Shown one piece after another: positions 49,128 through 58,645 of a stretch of 64,000 nt of DNA (its first letter is position 1; every line of letters begins with the position of its first letter). The DNA is from Stentor coeruleus (lineage: Eukaryota; Ciliophora; Heterotrichea; Heterotrichida; Stentoridae): the NCBI GenBank assembly GCA_001970955.1, contig MPUH01000153.1, positions 1 to 64,000 of the forward strand. Reading direction: 5' to 3'. The translations under genes were made by a program, and so were the position numbers. A model generated the notes under the pieces. The model ran no database searches, was not told the origin of the DNA, and worked only from the letters and a program-made list of their open reading frames with translations.

Positions 49128-50483
49128 TTAATGCAATGCTGCCTCATCAAATACTGGATGTGGGTCATCAAAGAATGCTTTCATAAAACTGTAATAATAA
49201 TAAGCATCATCTGTTCCCATCATCTCTCTACAACTATGCATTGAAAACTGTGGAGCACCTACATCAACAACTCTAATCCCAGTATTTGCCGCAAGCATAG
49301 TTCCTATAGTAGACCCACATGGACTATCATTTTTTACAATAAACTCTTGTAAAGGTATTGAATGCCTTAAAGCTATAGCTCTAACTAGAGTACATCCAAC
49401 AAAATCTGTAGCATATCTTTGATTAGCATTCATTTTCAATACAACTCCTCCATGCATAACAGGAGCATGCTGAGGATGATGTTTTTCTGAATAATTCGGG
49501 TGTAATGCATGAGCCATATCAGCCGAAAGGGCAAAACTTTTTCTAAAAACTACTTCTTTAAAATCTCCAGTCATATCAGGACATAACGTTGTTAGAATTC
49601 TATTAAGTGAATTTGTTGTTATAACAGAATCAGCACCCATAATACTAACACTTCCAACTTCTTCATTATCAAACCCTGCCCAGAATTTAATATCTTTACC
49701 TTCATTATCAGTTTCAGCTAAAGCTTGTAATGCACAATAAGTACTAGCCAAATTGTCAATACGTGGAGAGTTAATAAATTCTTCATAAAGACCAGTAAGT
49801 GCTGAAGGCTGAGTATCAACAACACATAATTCTAAATCACTGATTTCTTCAACACCACAACCAAGTTCTTGTGATATCAAATGAAGCAAGCCTTCTGAAT
49901 GCTTGTTTGTATTTTCTGGGTGGGATTTGTTAGATACAAGCAATGAGCATAAAAGAGGTTTTAAATGCGATTCTTTGTTGTATTCAAATCCATCACGATT
50001 TGTAGTCAAATGAATAGCCAATTCAGGCATCGCTAGTATTGGTCTTTTGATATGAACAAGCCTGGTTTCTATACGTTCACCTTTACTTATAACAACCCTT
50101 CCAGCAACAGTAAGATCCCTATCAAACCAAGAGTTCCATAGTCCTCCTCCATAAAGCATGACATTAAGTTTGATAAACCCACTTGAAGCTACTTTTGATG
50201 CTGGGGCAAGCTTAGGACATGGTGAATCTGTATGTGTTCCTATAATTCTAAAAGCTCCAGTTTCAGGACTAAATTCATTACCGATAACAAAAGCGAAGAT
50301 TGATGAATGGTTTCTGGTAAAATAATACTTCCCACCTTTTTCTAGCTTCCAAGGCTTGTGCTCCATAAGTTCTTGAAAGCCAGCATTGGTCAGAATTATT
50401 TTAGAACTATGAACAGCGTGAAAAGGAGTGACTGAAGCGTTGACGAAGTCTAAAAATCCTTGAGCTACAGCTCGACCTTGCAT
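49128..50483 (-). CDS. DNPEP: Aspartyl aminopeptidase (M18 family)
   Basis: Cytosolic zinc aminopeptidase that removes N-terminal Asp/Glu. Length 451 is typical. The start is in register with animal DNPEP (FLDFVNASVTPFHAV). Zinc ligands are visible: His84 and Asp86 in GTHTDSP, the FDNEEVGS Glu pair, Asp in SADMAHALHPNYSEKH, and the final His in QFSMHSCREM. SPRIDNLA is also conserved. It lies 53 bp downstream of nothing on its own strand but is followed by PRP6 on the same strand; the two are separate units. Confidence 0.96.
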   Translation of the reverse strand: MQGRAVAQGFLDFVNASVTPFHAVHSSKIILTNAGFQELMEHKPWKLEKGGKYYFTRNHSSIFAFVIGNEFSPETGAFRIIGTHTDSPCPKLAPASKVASSGFIKLNVMLYGGGLWNSWFDRDLTVAGRVVISKGERIETRLVHIKRPILAMPELAIHLTTNRDGFEYNKESHLKPLLCSLLVSNKSHPENTNKHSEGLLHLISQELGCGVEEISDLELCVVDTQPSALTGLYEEFINSPRIDNLASTYCALQALAETDNEGKDIKFWAGFDNEEVGSVSIMGADSVITTNSLNRILTTLCPDMTGDFKEVVFRKSFALSADMAHALHPNYSEKHHPQHAPVMHGGVVLKMNANQRYATDFVGCTLVRAIALRHSIPLQEFIVKNDSPCGSTIGTMLAANTGIRVVDVGAPQFSMHSCREMMGTDDAYYYYSFMKAFFDDPHPVFDEAALH

Positions 50484-50612
50484 TTTATTAGAGAATACTT
50501 AGGCTTTTATATAAAATAATACAGTTTTCTAAGCTTTTATAAGAAAAATCATGAGTTTTTTAGGAAGAGTTTATGTAAAATGATTAGGTTAAAGAGAAGT
50601 TAGAGTTTTTGC

Positions 50613-50876
50613 CTATAAAAAGAAGTTCTCTTTTGAACGGATACCAAAGAAATAGCCAAGGAGCTCTTCTGGGTCAAAAAGAATTGGGATATGCTGGTCT
50701 ATTAAGTATTCGGTTGTGTTATGGGGGGCATTGGGTTTTTCAATTGGCTTGGGATGATTTGAATTTATAGTGTTTGGGGATTTAGGTGCTTTTAGCTTTT
50801 TGCTTCCAGCTGGGGTTGCTGCTCGTTTCGGGTCTTGTTCTGAGTAGCTTTCAAAGTCTTTCGCGCATTTTTTCAT
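50613..50876 (-). CDS. Small unknown protein, 87 aa
   Basis: Frame from ATG 50876. I do not recognise it. The first two thirds are Lys/Pro/Asn-rich and disordered. The C-terminus (IPILFDPEELLGYFFGIRSKENFFL) is hydrophobic and looks like a short folded or binding motif. It sits alone upstream of the aminopeptidase on the same strand. Confidence 0.5.
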   Translation of the reverse strand: MKKCAKDFESYSEQDPKRAATPAGSKKLKAPKSPNTINSNHPKPIEKPNAPHNTTEYLIDQHIPILFDPEELLGYFFGIRSKENFFL

Positions 50877-51548
50877 CTATGTCGTATTGTCCTATATTTC
50901 TATTTTATTATCGCCATTACTCAAATAAATCGATTAGATCAGAAATAAAAATCAGATTAAATATACCTTAAATTCCTGTTTAGGAATATATTATTATATG
51001 TTTTAAGTTTATGTATGAGGTAAGTTTTTCGGTTTTGAAAACAGTATTTAAATGCTAAATTGTATGTTGATATAACTAATGAAAATATAAGATTGTTGTA
51101 GGGTTATGGTTAGGAAATTCAAAATAAAATTCTTTTTATAAATTGTGGTAAATTGGTTAGAGTTTATTTTTATAATAAAATAATCAAATTGTTCTTATAT
51201 AAAACTAAAGCGAATCCTCAAGGAGTTTATCGAGAAAATTAATCTAAACTAGGATTTTACCATTATTATTCAAAACATATTCCCTTATCAAAAAAATAAC
51301 AATTAGTTTCTTAAATACAAAAACCCTTAATTTAAAGCAAAAAACTCATCTAAACATAAATCAAACAACTATTTACAGATATCATCTTCTTCTTAACATG
51401 CAATCTTAAAAAAAAAAAATCTAATTTCTTTCCTCCCTCAAGATCTCCCTCTAGATTTTTTCTCTAAACTTTATAATATTCTATTATCACTACATCTTCC
51501 TTTCTCTTTAGTATTCTATTTATATGATATGTTCTTATCCCGATATAA
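50877..51548. other. Intergenic between divergent genes
   Basis: AT-rich, no gene. C-poor near the minus gene, then from about 51230 C-rich and G-poor up to the plus MORN gene, as in other divergent spacers here. Confidence 0.5.
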
Positions 51549-52700
51549 ATGGAGGAACAGGAAATCCAACAAAAATTGCCGAGTCTTTACGAGTACTTAC
51601 TAACAAAGTCTCTTACTCTTCAATCATGGCAAGAAATACATGAAGATTTAACAGATCTTCAATGGTTCGATTTAAGCACTTCCGAAGAAAACAAATTGAT
51701 TTCTGGCATTTTGAGTATATCAAACAGATTTGGAGTAGGGCTTCTAAACAAAAAATATAGATATCCAACATATGAAATCAACAGCATCATACTTTTTATT
51801 CATGAAGCTCTATTTAATTTAGTATCACAAAAAGATCGTGCTAAAGAAATATGCAGTACAAGCAAGAAACTTATAAATGATATGGAGTTTTTCAAGTTAG
51901 CCGCAAAAGCTTTAACAGAAGCAGATAACGAAAACCTAGTCAAAATTGCATGTGACATTGAAGAAGCTTATAAAAATCTTAAAAAACTTATGATATGCTT
52001 AACTTTACAATTAGACAAATCAATCCAAAGCGAATATGATAAAAGCTTTGGAGATATCTTAGATGAGATTTTCTATAATGAAACTTTAGTCCATAAAAAA
52101 TCTGAACTAAAAGAAAAAGTTGAAACTCATAGAATGATTCAAGAATATAAAGGAAATAGATTTTTCAATTCGAAATATTCTGGTGGAGGGTATTACAATT
52201 TTTATCCAAAGGGAGAAAATATTTATATTGGTGAAATTAACTCTTTAGGGAAAAAGGAAGGATATGGGAAGATGTACAATATGAATAAAGATGTGTATGA
52301 AGGGATGTGGAAAAATGATAAATCTGAAGGGAAAGGGCTTTACTTATGGAAAGATGGGGGGAAGTATATAGGAGATTTTCATCAGGGACAGATGGAGGGT
52401 TATGGGAAAAGGCTTTATACAAGTGGAAGTTATTATGAAGGAGAGTTTTTAAATGGGAAACGAAGTGGCAAAGGTAAAATGATCTTCAAAAATGGTGACG
52501 AGTATGAAGGAGAATGGAATGATGAAGATATGCATGGTAAAGGTATGTACAAATGGGCCTCAGGGGACATCTACATAGGAGAATTCAAACGCGATAAGCG
52601 TGAAGGAAAAGGTACTTTAACACTAAGTACAGGAGAAATTTATGTTGGTAACTGGGAAGGAGGTTCCCTAAAAAAAGAAGAAAATTCCAACACCAATTAG
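51549..52700 (+). CDS. MORN-repeat protein with helical N-terminus
   Basis: A 383-residue protein. Residues 1-205 are helical with no recognised fold. From about 210 to 375 there are seven or so MORN repeats (YIGEINSLGKKEGYGKMYNM, YEGMWKNDKSEGKGLYLWKD, YEGEWNDEDMHGKGMYKWAS). No membrane segment or lipidation site. It is a second MORN scaffold in this window, different in layout from the one at 37562. Cytoskeletal or cortical role inferred from the family. Confidence 0.88.
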   Translation: MEEQEIQQKLPSLYEYLLTKSLTLQSWQEIHEDLTDLQWFDLSTSEENKLISGILSISNRFGVGLLNKKYRYPTYEINSIILFIHEALFNLVSQKDRAKEICSTSKKLINDMEFFKLAAKALTEADNENLVKIACDIEEAYKNLKKLMICLTLQLDKSIQSEYDKSFGDILDEIFYNETLVHKKSELKEKVETHRMIQEYKGNRFFNSKYSGGGYYNFYPKGENIYIGEINSLGKKEGYGKMYNMNKDVYEGMWKNDKSEGKGLYLWKDGGKYIGDFHQGQMEGYGKRLYTSGSYYEGEFLNGKRSGKGKMIFKNGDEYEGEWNDEDMHGKGMYKWASGDIYIGEFKRDKREGKGTLTLSTGEIYVGNWEGGSLKKEENSNTN

Positions 52701-52753
52701 GTTTTTAGACATACTCCTAAATTAGCCATATAAATGTTGGGAACTTTGTTAAA

Positions 52754-53893
52754 ATGATTTTCTAAATTGAAGCAAACTCCTCTTAGTTCATTTCACAAGG
52801 ATGTCTTAAAAATTCGTATGATTGGTTTTGCTGAATATCCTATTCCTGTTGAGTATAAAGAAGTTAGTGGTGGAGGAATAGCAGAGCATAAATATGTTAG
52901 AGCCCATGCTAAACTTTTTGATATTAGCCATATGGGTATATTAAAAATCACAGGTCCCTGATAGAGGATCATTCCTTAACAGTATCGTTGTAGCTGATGT
53001 AAATGATTTAAAGCCAGGCCAGGGAACTTTTAAATCTTATAATGAATGAAGAAGGTGAGATAATTGATGACACCATTATAAAAAATTAAACTGATAATAT
53101 TTCCATGGTTGTTAACGCTGGGCGTAAAAATAAAGATATAGCATTCATGAAAAATCATATTGAGGATTTCAATGTTCATATCGAATACTTAGCAGACTGG
53201 GGTTTATTAGCACTTCAAGGTCTATCTGCAGCTTCAGTTCTTCAAAATTTCATATCTGAAGATTTATCTAAGCTGAAATTTATGAATAAACTTTTATACT
53301 AAAATCAAAAATATCGAATCTGATGTCCTTATAGCAAGATGTGGATATACTGGAGAAGATGGTTTTGAAATTATTATAAAATCTGAAAAAACTGTTGAGT
53401 TTGCTGAGTTGTTGTTAAAAAACCCTGAAGTTAAACATATAAGATTAGGAGCTAGAGACTCTTTAAGATTAGAAGCTGGACTTTATTTATATGATAATTA
53501 AGAATTAGGACATGAGCTTAATAAAAATATAATCCCAGTTGAAGCTGATTTATTATGGACAATACCAAAAAGTAGAAGGGAAAGTGAAGGGTTTTTAGGG
53601 TATGAAGTTGTGAAGAAACAGATTGAAAAAAGATTTGATAAGATTAGGATTGGATTTAAGATGAAAAAAGGAAGCTCAGCTAAGGAAGGGGCAAGGATTT
53701 TTGAAAAAGGGTATATAATTGGCGAAGTATGCTCAGGTGGGTATAGTCCTACATTAAAAACCCAATTGGTATGGCTTATATTGAAGTTGGAGCAGGAGTA
53801 CTTAGAACTACTCTTGAAGTTAATTATAAAGGTGAAACTGATTATTTGGAACGATGCACGATGCCTTTTGTCCTAACTAGGTATTTCAAATAA
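52754..53893 (+). pseudogene. Decayed glycine-cleavage T protein (aminomethyltransferase)
   Basis: Clear homology to GcvT/AMT runs the full length: [87 protein letters not shown]. The frame changes at least four times (near 52959, 53043, 53297 and 53758) and has two in-frame TAA codons (near 53089 and 53499). No 15-nt intron explains these. It begins only some 60 bp after the MORN gene. Either the gene is dead or this contig is of low accuracy, but neighbouring genes are intact. Confidence 0.8.
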
Positions 53894-53920
53894 GTTAAGT
53901 TAGTATTCAGAGATTATATT

Positions 53921-54262
53921 TTACTTAATATATCCATGTTGGATTAATCCTTCAAGGTCGTGAAGTCCACCTTTATAAGCACCTTTATAGAAAAAATAAG
54001 GCGCTTTACGGTAATTAGTCATTTTTTGTAAAGTATAGAGGATTTTATTCTCATCTTGAAGCTTGTCTAGATCGAAATATTCAAATTCTACTCCATTCTT
54101 TTTGAGAACACTTTTAGCCTGTTTGCATTTTTCGCATTCTGCTAGAGTGTAAAGTAAAATTTCATGTTCTTGGATTTGAGAATTTACTATATTCATAAAC
54201 AATGGTTCAGTTGGATCTTGAGGTTCTTCATATCCTCGTTCACCTGAACAGGTACAGCCCAT
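53921..54262 (-). CDS. Glutaredoxin-like protein, probably membrane-anchored
   Basis: A 113-residue thiol oxidoreductase fold. The redox motif is CEKC (Cys43, Cys46) in place of the usual CPYC; the cis-Pro is in RKAPYFFYKG, and the glutathione-site loop continues GGLHDLEGL. The N-terminus MGCTCSGE suggests myristoylation at Gly2 and palmitoylation at Cys3/Cys5, which would place it on a membrane. That leader is absent from ordinary glutaredoxins. Substrate unknown. Confidence 0.85.
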   Translation of the reverse strand: MGCTCSGERGYEEPQDPTEPLFMNIVNSQIQEHEILLYTLAECEKCKQAKSVLKKNGVEFEYFDLDKLQDENKILYTLQKMTNYRKAPYFFYKGAYKGGLHDLEGLIQHGYIK

Positions 54263-55028
54263 TATTATATTATCATCCTAAACCTAAAAAACATGATATA
54301 CATTTACCATTATTTCTTATTGAAATTTATATCGAATCTATTTTCATAATAAGACTTTGATTTATATTACTTATAAGAAAATTATGCTCAATAAAAATTA
54401 TTTTTTTCACTAGTAAGAAAAATATAAGATATGAAAAAGAAAAATAAAGATTATGCTTTTTTATGGTTGTTGTATAAGAGATTAGATGTTAAAAATTGGC
54501 ATTGTAAGTATTGATAACTTTTTGTTTTGAAGAATAATTTCAATGATTTATTGTATTAGAATTATATCGTTTTTATATTTGAATTATCGGATATTGGGGA
54601 AGAGAAATATAATAGAAAGTGAGTATATTTTAGGTTATAAAATAAGTTATACTATTTAGTGATATTAATTTGATAATTAAGTGCCATTGGAAAATCAACT
54701 AAGTTCTAAAAGCTTAATTTACAATACTCTGATTTAAAAATTTCAATATTACAAAAACTGCATTTTTTATTGTTATAATAAACACAATATAATATAATCA
54801 CTCATTACACATCCTTTAATAATACATAAAATAGCCCAAATACTAAAAAGCTTTTAATTTTAAAACAATTCATAAATCAAAACTCATAACTAATCATAAA
54901 ATCCATCTAACTATCTCCAAACTAAAACTCATTTTACAATCAGAATGCCGATAAACATCCAAAAAAAGTAAATATAAACTTCTGAAATAGCAAAAATCAA
55001 AACAACAAAAAACCCTACAATCTAAATA
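54263..55028. other. Intergenic between two minus genes
   Basis: No gene. The part beside the Kelch gene's 3' end (54780-55028) is C-rich on the plus strand, meaning G-rich on the coding strand, like other 3' flanks. Confidence 0.5.
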
Positions 55029-56432
55029 TTACATAACTTTAGGTAACATCAACGTGTTTTTTTTCTTATAAAGTTCAGGGAAATCAAAGTCCATCACCAA
55101 AAGTTCGCTTGGGCAATATTTCCCATAAGAAACTCCTCCAAACACATACATTTTTTTCTCACTAGCCACAGCACAATGTGAACTCCTAGAACAAGGTGGG
55201 TTTCCAGTAATAACAACTCTAATCCAACTAAGCTGTTCTAATCTTAAAACATGTACATCAGCATAACTTACCCCTTCCATATCATTTCTCCCTCCATATA
55301 CAACAAGTGAATTAATTTTTTCTACCCAAACCATGCTATGATAATATCTAGGTGTTGGTATTTGACCTACAATAAACGGCATAACCCAAGTCAAAGGTCT
55401 TCTTCCAGGGATAAGCACATAAACTTTATTATTTGGTTTATTATCTATTCCACAACCTCCAAATATATAAACCCCTTGAAATTTCAGGTTTTTAATAGAC
55501 TTTGGCTTTTTAAACAAAGACTTACTTACTTCAGGGAAAAATACAGCACAAGATGCATGGCCAGCTAATGGTCCAGGATTAGGCCCTGTTGTATTAAGAT
55601 TTCTCCATTTGAGTTTTGTTAAATTTAAAACTATACAAGAGTCCAAAATACTGTTTTTTGGATTCATTCCCCCATATACCATCATATGATTGCAATATAT
55701 AACAGAAGTATGATATTTCCTAAACTCATAAATTGCCCCATGTGTTGCCAGATAATTCATTTGTCCTGTACTTGGACTTAAAGATCTTATTATATTTAAA
55801 CATTCACGTTTTCTTGTCAATTCATTATAATCTATTGTTCCACCAAATATCAAAAGTATTGACTCATATGTTACTGTTGTATGGGCAAATATCGGTTCAA
55901 GTTTAAATGAGAAATTCGCATATGCTTTCCATTTCGGGTTAGAAAGAGGTAATTCAAGTACTTGATTCATAATATTTCTACTTAGTCCTCCTATCAAATA
56001 TAAACGATTGTTGTATAAACTTAATGTACAACCTTCTCTTGATTCAGGAATCCAACCTTCTATATGAAGTCTACTCCAATGACAGACTATTTCAGTAAAT
56101 TCACCATATGGACACATTATAAGCTTTAATGCTACATCACGTAATAATTTTGTCCTGTCAAGTTTTTTAAGTTTCGATTTTATTCTTATGTTTTTCATTT
56201 GGTCTTCTGTTTTCTTTTTTTCTTCACGGATTTGGTCGAAATTTTTTACGCTCTGGGCTCGCATATGCTCATTTTTTTTTATAATGTTGTTCATCATATT
56301 CTGTTTTTCTTTCATTATGCTAAGATTCAGGTCAAGCTTTGTCGATTCGTCGAAAAGAAGAGCTAAGCGACTTTCTCGGAACTTCATACTTTCAGTGGTT
56401 TTTGTTTGGGAAAAAGATGAGCTTTTATTCAT
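55029..56432 (-). CDS. Kelch-repeat protein with N-terminal coiled coil
   Basis: A 467-residue protein. Residues about 20-100 are a Lys/Glu-rich coiled coil. From about 130 on, Kelch blades appear (LYLIGGLSRN, LLIFGGTID, MMVYGGMNPKN, VYIFGGCGID, SLVVYGGRNDM, MYVFGGVSYG), forming a six-blade propeller for protein binding. No BTB or F-box domain, so it is probably not a ubiquitin adaptor. It is divergent from the coiled-coil gene at 56459 with only 26 bp between the start codons. Confidence 0.88.
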   Translation of the reverse strand: MNKSSSFSQTKTTESMKFRESRLALLFDESTKLDLNLSIMKEKQNMMNNIIKKNEHMRAQSVKNFDQIREEKKKTEDQMKNIRIKSKLKKLDRTKLLRDVALKLIMCPYGEFTEIVCHWSRLHIEGWIPESREGCTLSLYNNRLYLIGGLSRNIMNQVLELPLSNPKWKAYANFSFKLEPIFAHTTVTYESILLIFGGTIDYNELTRKRECLNIIRSLSPSTGQMNYLATHGAIYEFRKYHTSVIYCNHMMVYGGMNPKNSILDSCIVLNLTKLKWRNLNTTGPNPGPLAGHASCAVFFPEVSKSLFKKPKSIKNLKFQGVYIFGGCGIDNKPNNKVYVLIPGRRPLTWVMPFIVGQIPTPRYYHSMVWVEKINSLVVYGGRNDMEGVSYADVHVLRLEQLSWIRVVITGNPPCSRSSHCAVASEKKMYVFGGVSYGKYCPSELLVMDFDFPELYKKKNTLMLPKVM

Positions 56433-56458
56433 TTATATATATATTAATAGTTAAATCT
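56433..56458. promoter_or_regulatory. 26-bp divergent spacer between two start codons
   Basis: The Kelch gene starts at 56432 (minus) and the coiled-coil gene at 56459 (plus). The AT-only spacer is too short for two conventional promoters, so each promoter must overlap the other gene or transcripts must have almost no leader. Confidence 0.6.
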
Positions 56459-57962
56459 ATGGGAGAATTACTTGACTTTAGTAAGAAAAATTTGATTCCT
56501 CATTATGAAGACTTAACTTTTGAAGTCCTAAGAGTAACTTTCCAATAGGAACTTACTAGTAAAAATTGTTAATACATTATATCATCAAACAAATGTTCAG
56601 AATCAATTGCTATCAACCTTTGATGAAGAGTTCAAAATCAGACCGACATATAGTGAAATTATTGACTTTGTATCTAAAAGATCAGAGCCTGAAGATAGTA
56701 ATAAAACATATATCGCCCTTGATGTTATAAACAACATAACTAGTGAATTTAAAAGAAAAATAGATTTATCAGCAAATATAACAAAGGATAGTATTCAAGA
56801 ATGTAAACAAAATCTGAACTTTTTCCGTGATTCAGCTATGGAAAATTTCCGTAAAATTTCAAGTCAGTTGAATAAAAATACTGAAGAAAGGAAAAATGTT
56901 ATGAAATTTATGAGGAATCTAAGAATTGTCCAAGGAAGAAAAAATCGTATTTATGGGGTTTTTACTAGATGGAAAAATATTTCTCTTAAGAAAAAAAAGT
57001 TTAGAAATCTGATAAAAAAAATTATCAAAAAAAAAGAGAATGACAGGGTTAAAAAAGCATGGAATAGATTTAAAGGGGCATATTTACTTATGAGGATGAA
57101 AAAATTTGAAGGAAATACTGTTAAAGCTTTGATTATGGCTGATGAATGTAAGAGTCAACTTTTGGCTGTTTTGCCTGAAGTTGTAGAAATGAAAAAAACC
57201 AAAGCTAATGCTGAGGACTTGTTGAAGCTTACAGGGGTTGTGCAAAGGATTAATTATGAAAGTGTGTTTAAAGACTTAACTGGGATGATTAAAGATGATA
57301 CAAACAAACTTAACGATGATCTTAAGGTTATTCAAAAAAACTTGAATAGCAAATTAAAAGATTTTGAAAAACAGATTAAGGATGTTGAGGCTATGGTTAA
57401 AGGATATGATGGTGGCAATAAGGAAATAGGACAGGTTAAAGGACAGATTGGTTCATTGACTAATTCTTATTTGCTTTTAAGTGAAAAAGTAGCTAGGATT
57501 GATTTTTGGAATAAAAAAGAGGATTGTGAGTTTAAAGTGGAAATGATAAATAAACAGATCCAGCAATTAGAAAATAGAATGATTTGTATTACTTCTAGTC
57601 AAGATAGTTTGCAAGATCAAGCTTTATATATAAAATCAATGCTTAACGCACCTAATAATAAAAGTACAGTCAAAATGCTAAGCAATCCTGGAAGGAAAAG
57701 TTTAGATCAAAAAACAAATGAAATGGATCTTAATGTTAGTGGATTATTTATAAAACCTAATAAAAGAGTTGCTAGTGCATCTCCAAAAAAGCAGAGGGTT
57801 TATGGTTTGCGGAACAAAAGAAATATTCCTACTTCTTTTTCAAGTGCATTAAGNAGGGTTTATGGTTTGCGGAACAAAAGAAATATTCCTACTTCTTTTT
57901 CAAGTGCATTAAGCCATAATGAATCACCTATTTTATGGTCTAATAAAGGTACTCAAGGATAA
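56459..57962 (+). CDS. Coiled-coil protein with Sfi1-like segments; one intron, one frameshift, false duplication
   Basis: The ATG exon encodes MGELLDFSKKNLIPHYEDLTFEVLR. A 15-nt intron (56534-56548) follows. Downstream, one A too many in an A5 run (near 56561-56565) breaks an otherwise smooth frame (ELTSKIVNTLYHQ...NQLLSTFDEEF). An N at 57854 adds 20 false codons. Corrected length is about 475 residues. Residues about 150-200 have two Trp-centred basic helices (VFTRWKNISLKKKKF, AWNRFKGAYLLMRMKKF) like the centrin-binding repeats of Sfi1. The rest is coiled coil. A basal-body or contractile-fibre role is only a guess. Confidence 0.75.
56534..56548 (+). other. 15-nt intron (coiled-coil gene)
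   Basis: Sequence GTAACTTTCCAATAG, phase 0. The A is at positions 11-12 rather than 10. Supported by removal of an in-frame TAG-ending break, less firmly than the others because a frameshift follows. Confidence 0.7.
57795..57913. repeat. 59-bp direct duplication around a single N (assembly junction)
   Basis: Bases 57795-57853 recur at 57855-57913 with N at 57854, inside the coiled-coil gene. With the N it adds 60 nt and so keeps the frame. Confidence 0.88.
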
Positions 57963-58105
57963 ATAAAATAATCCTATGATGATTTTTAGACTGATTATGA
58001 TATTAACACTTTCATACTAATCCTAATCTTCCAAAATCTTTATTTTCTATAAAGCATTTTTTTCATCCCTCAAAAATATTTTCCCTAAAACTCACTCCAT
58101 TTATA

Positions 58106-58645
58106 ATGACAAGTCTTCGATGTTTTTCTATGCTAGACCTCCTTAAATTCAACAAGGTCAATCTAGACATTCTAACTGAAACCTATAACGTATCATTCTA
58201 TGGGAAATATCTAGCCAAATGGCCTGAATATTGTAAAGTGGCTGAATCACCATCAGGGGATATTCAAGGTTATGTATTAGGTAAAGTTGAAGGAGATAAA
58301 TCTAATGAAGAAAAAAAGAATTGGCATGGTCATGTTACAGCAGTCACAGTAGCTCCATCATATAGAAGGCAAGGATTAGCTAAAGCTTTAATGAAATATC
58401 TTGAAGACACAACCATAATGCACAATGGCTTTTTTGTTGATCTTTTTGTAAGAAAAAGTAATGAAGTTGCTATAGGGATGTATGAAGGTATGGGATATAG
58501 AGTATACAGAACTGTTGTTAATTATTATTCACAACCAGAAGAAGATGCTTATGATATGCGCAAGGCTATGCCAAGAGATAAAGATAAAGTGACCTTATAC
58601 ACAGATAGGAATTGCATAAGCCCATCAGAGCTAGAATTTCACTAG
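58106..58645 (+). CDS. NAA20: NatB catalytic subunit, N-alpha-acetyltransferase 20
   Basis: Acetylates N-termini starting Met-Asp/Glu/Asn/Gln, working with auxiliary subunit NAA25 on ribosomes. 179 residues, the family's normal length. MTSLRCFSMLDLLKFNKVNLD matches the conserved start. The acetyl-CoA loop is RRQGLA, preceded by WHGHVTAVTVAP. GFFVDLFVRKSNEVAIGMY and YRVYRTVVNYYSQPEEDAYDMRKAMPRD are near-diagnostic for NAA20. The ATG at 58106 is at the expected place. Confidence 0.97.
   Translation: MTSLRCFSMLDLLKFNKVNLDILTETYNVSFYGKYLAKWPEYCKVAESPSGDIQGYVLGKVEGDKSNEEKKNWHGHVTAVTVAPSYRRQGLAKALMKYLEDTTIMHNGFFVDLFVRKSNEVAIGMYEGMGYRVYRTVVNYYSQPEEDAYDMRKAMPRDKDKVTLYTDRNCISPSELEFH

Noticed and set aside
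53080-53100. Alternative genetic code (TAA as Gln) suggested by in-frame TAA in the GcvT homologue
   Set aside because: All intact genes use TAA, TAG and TGA as stops and have no in-frame ones; this gene also has several frame changes, so decay is simpler.
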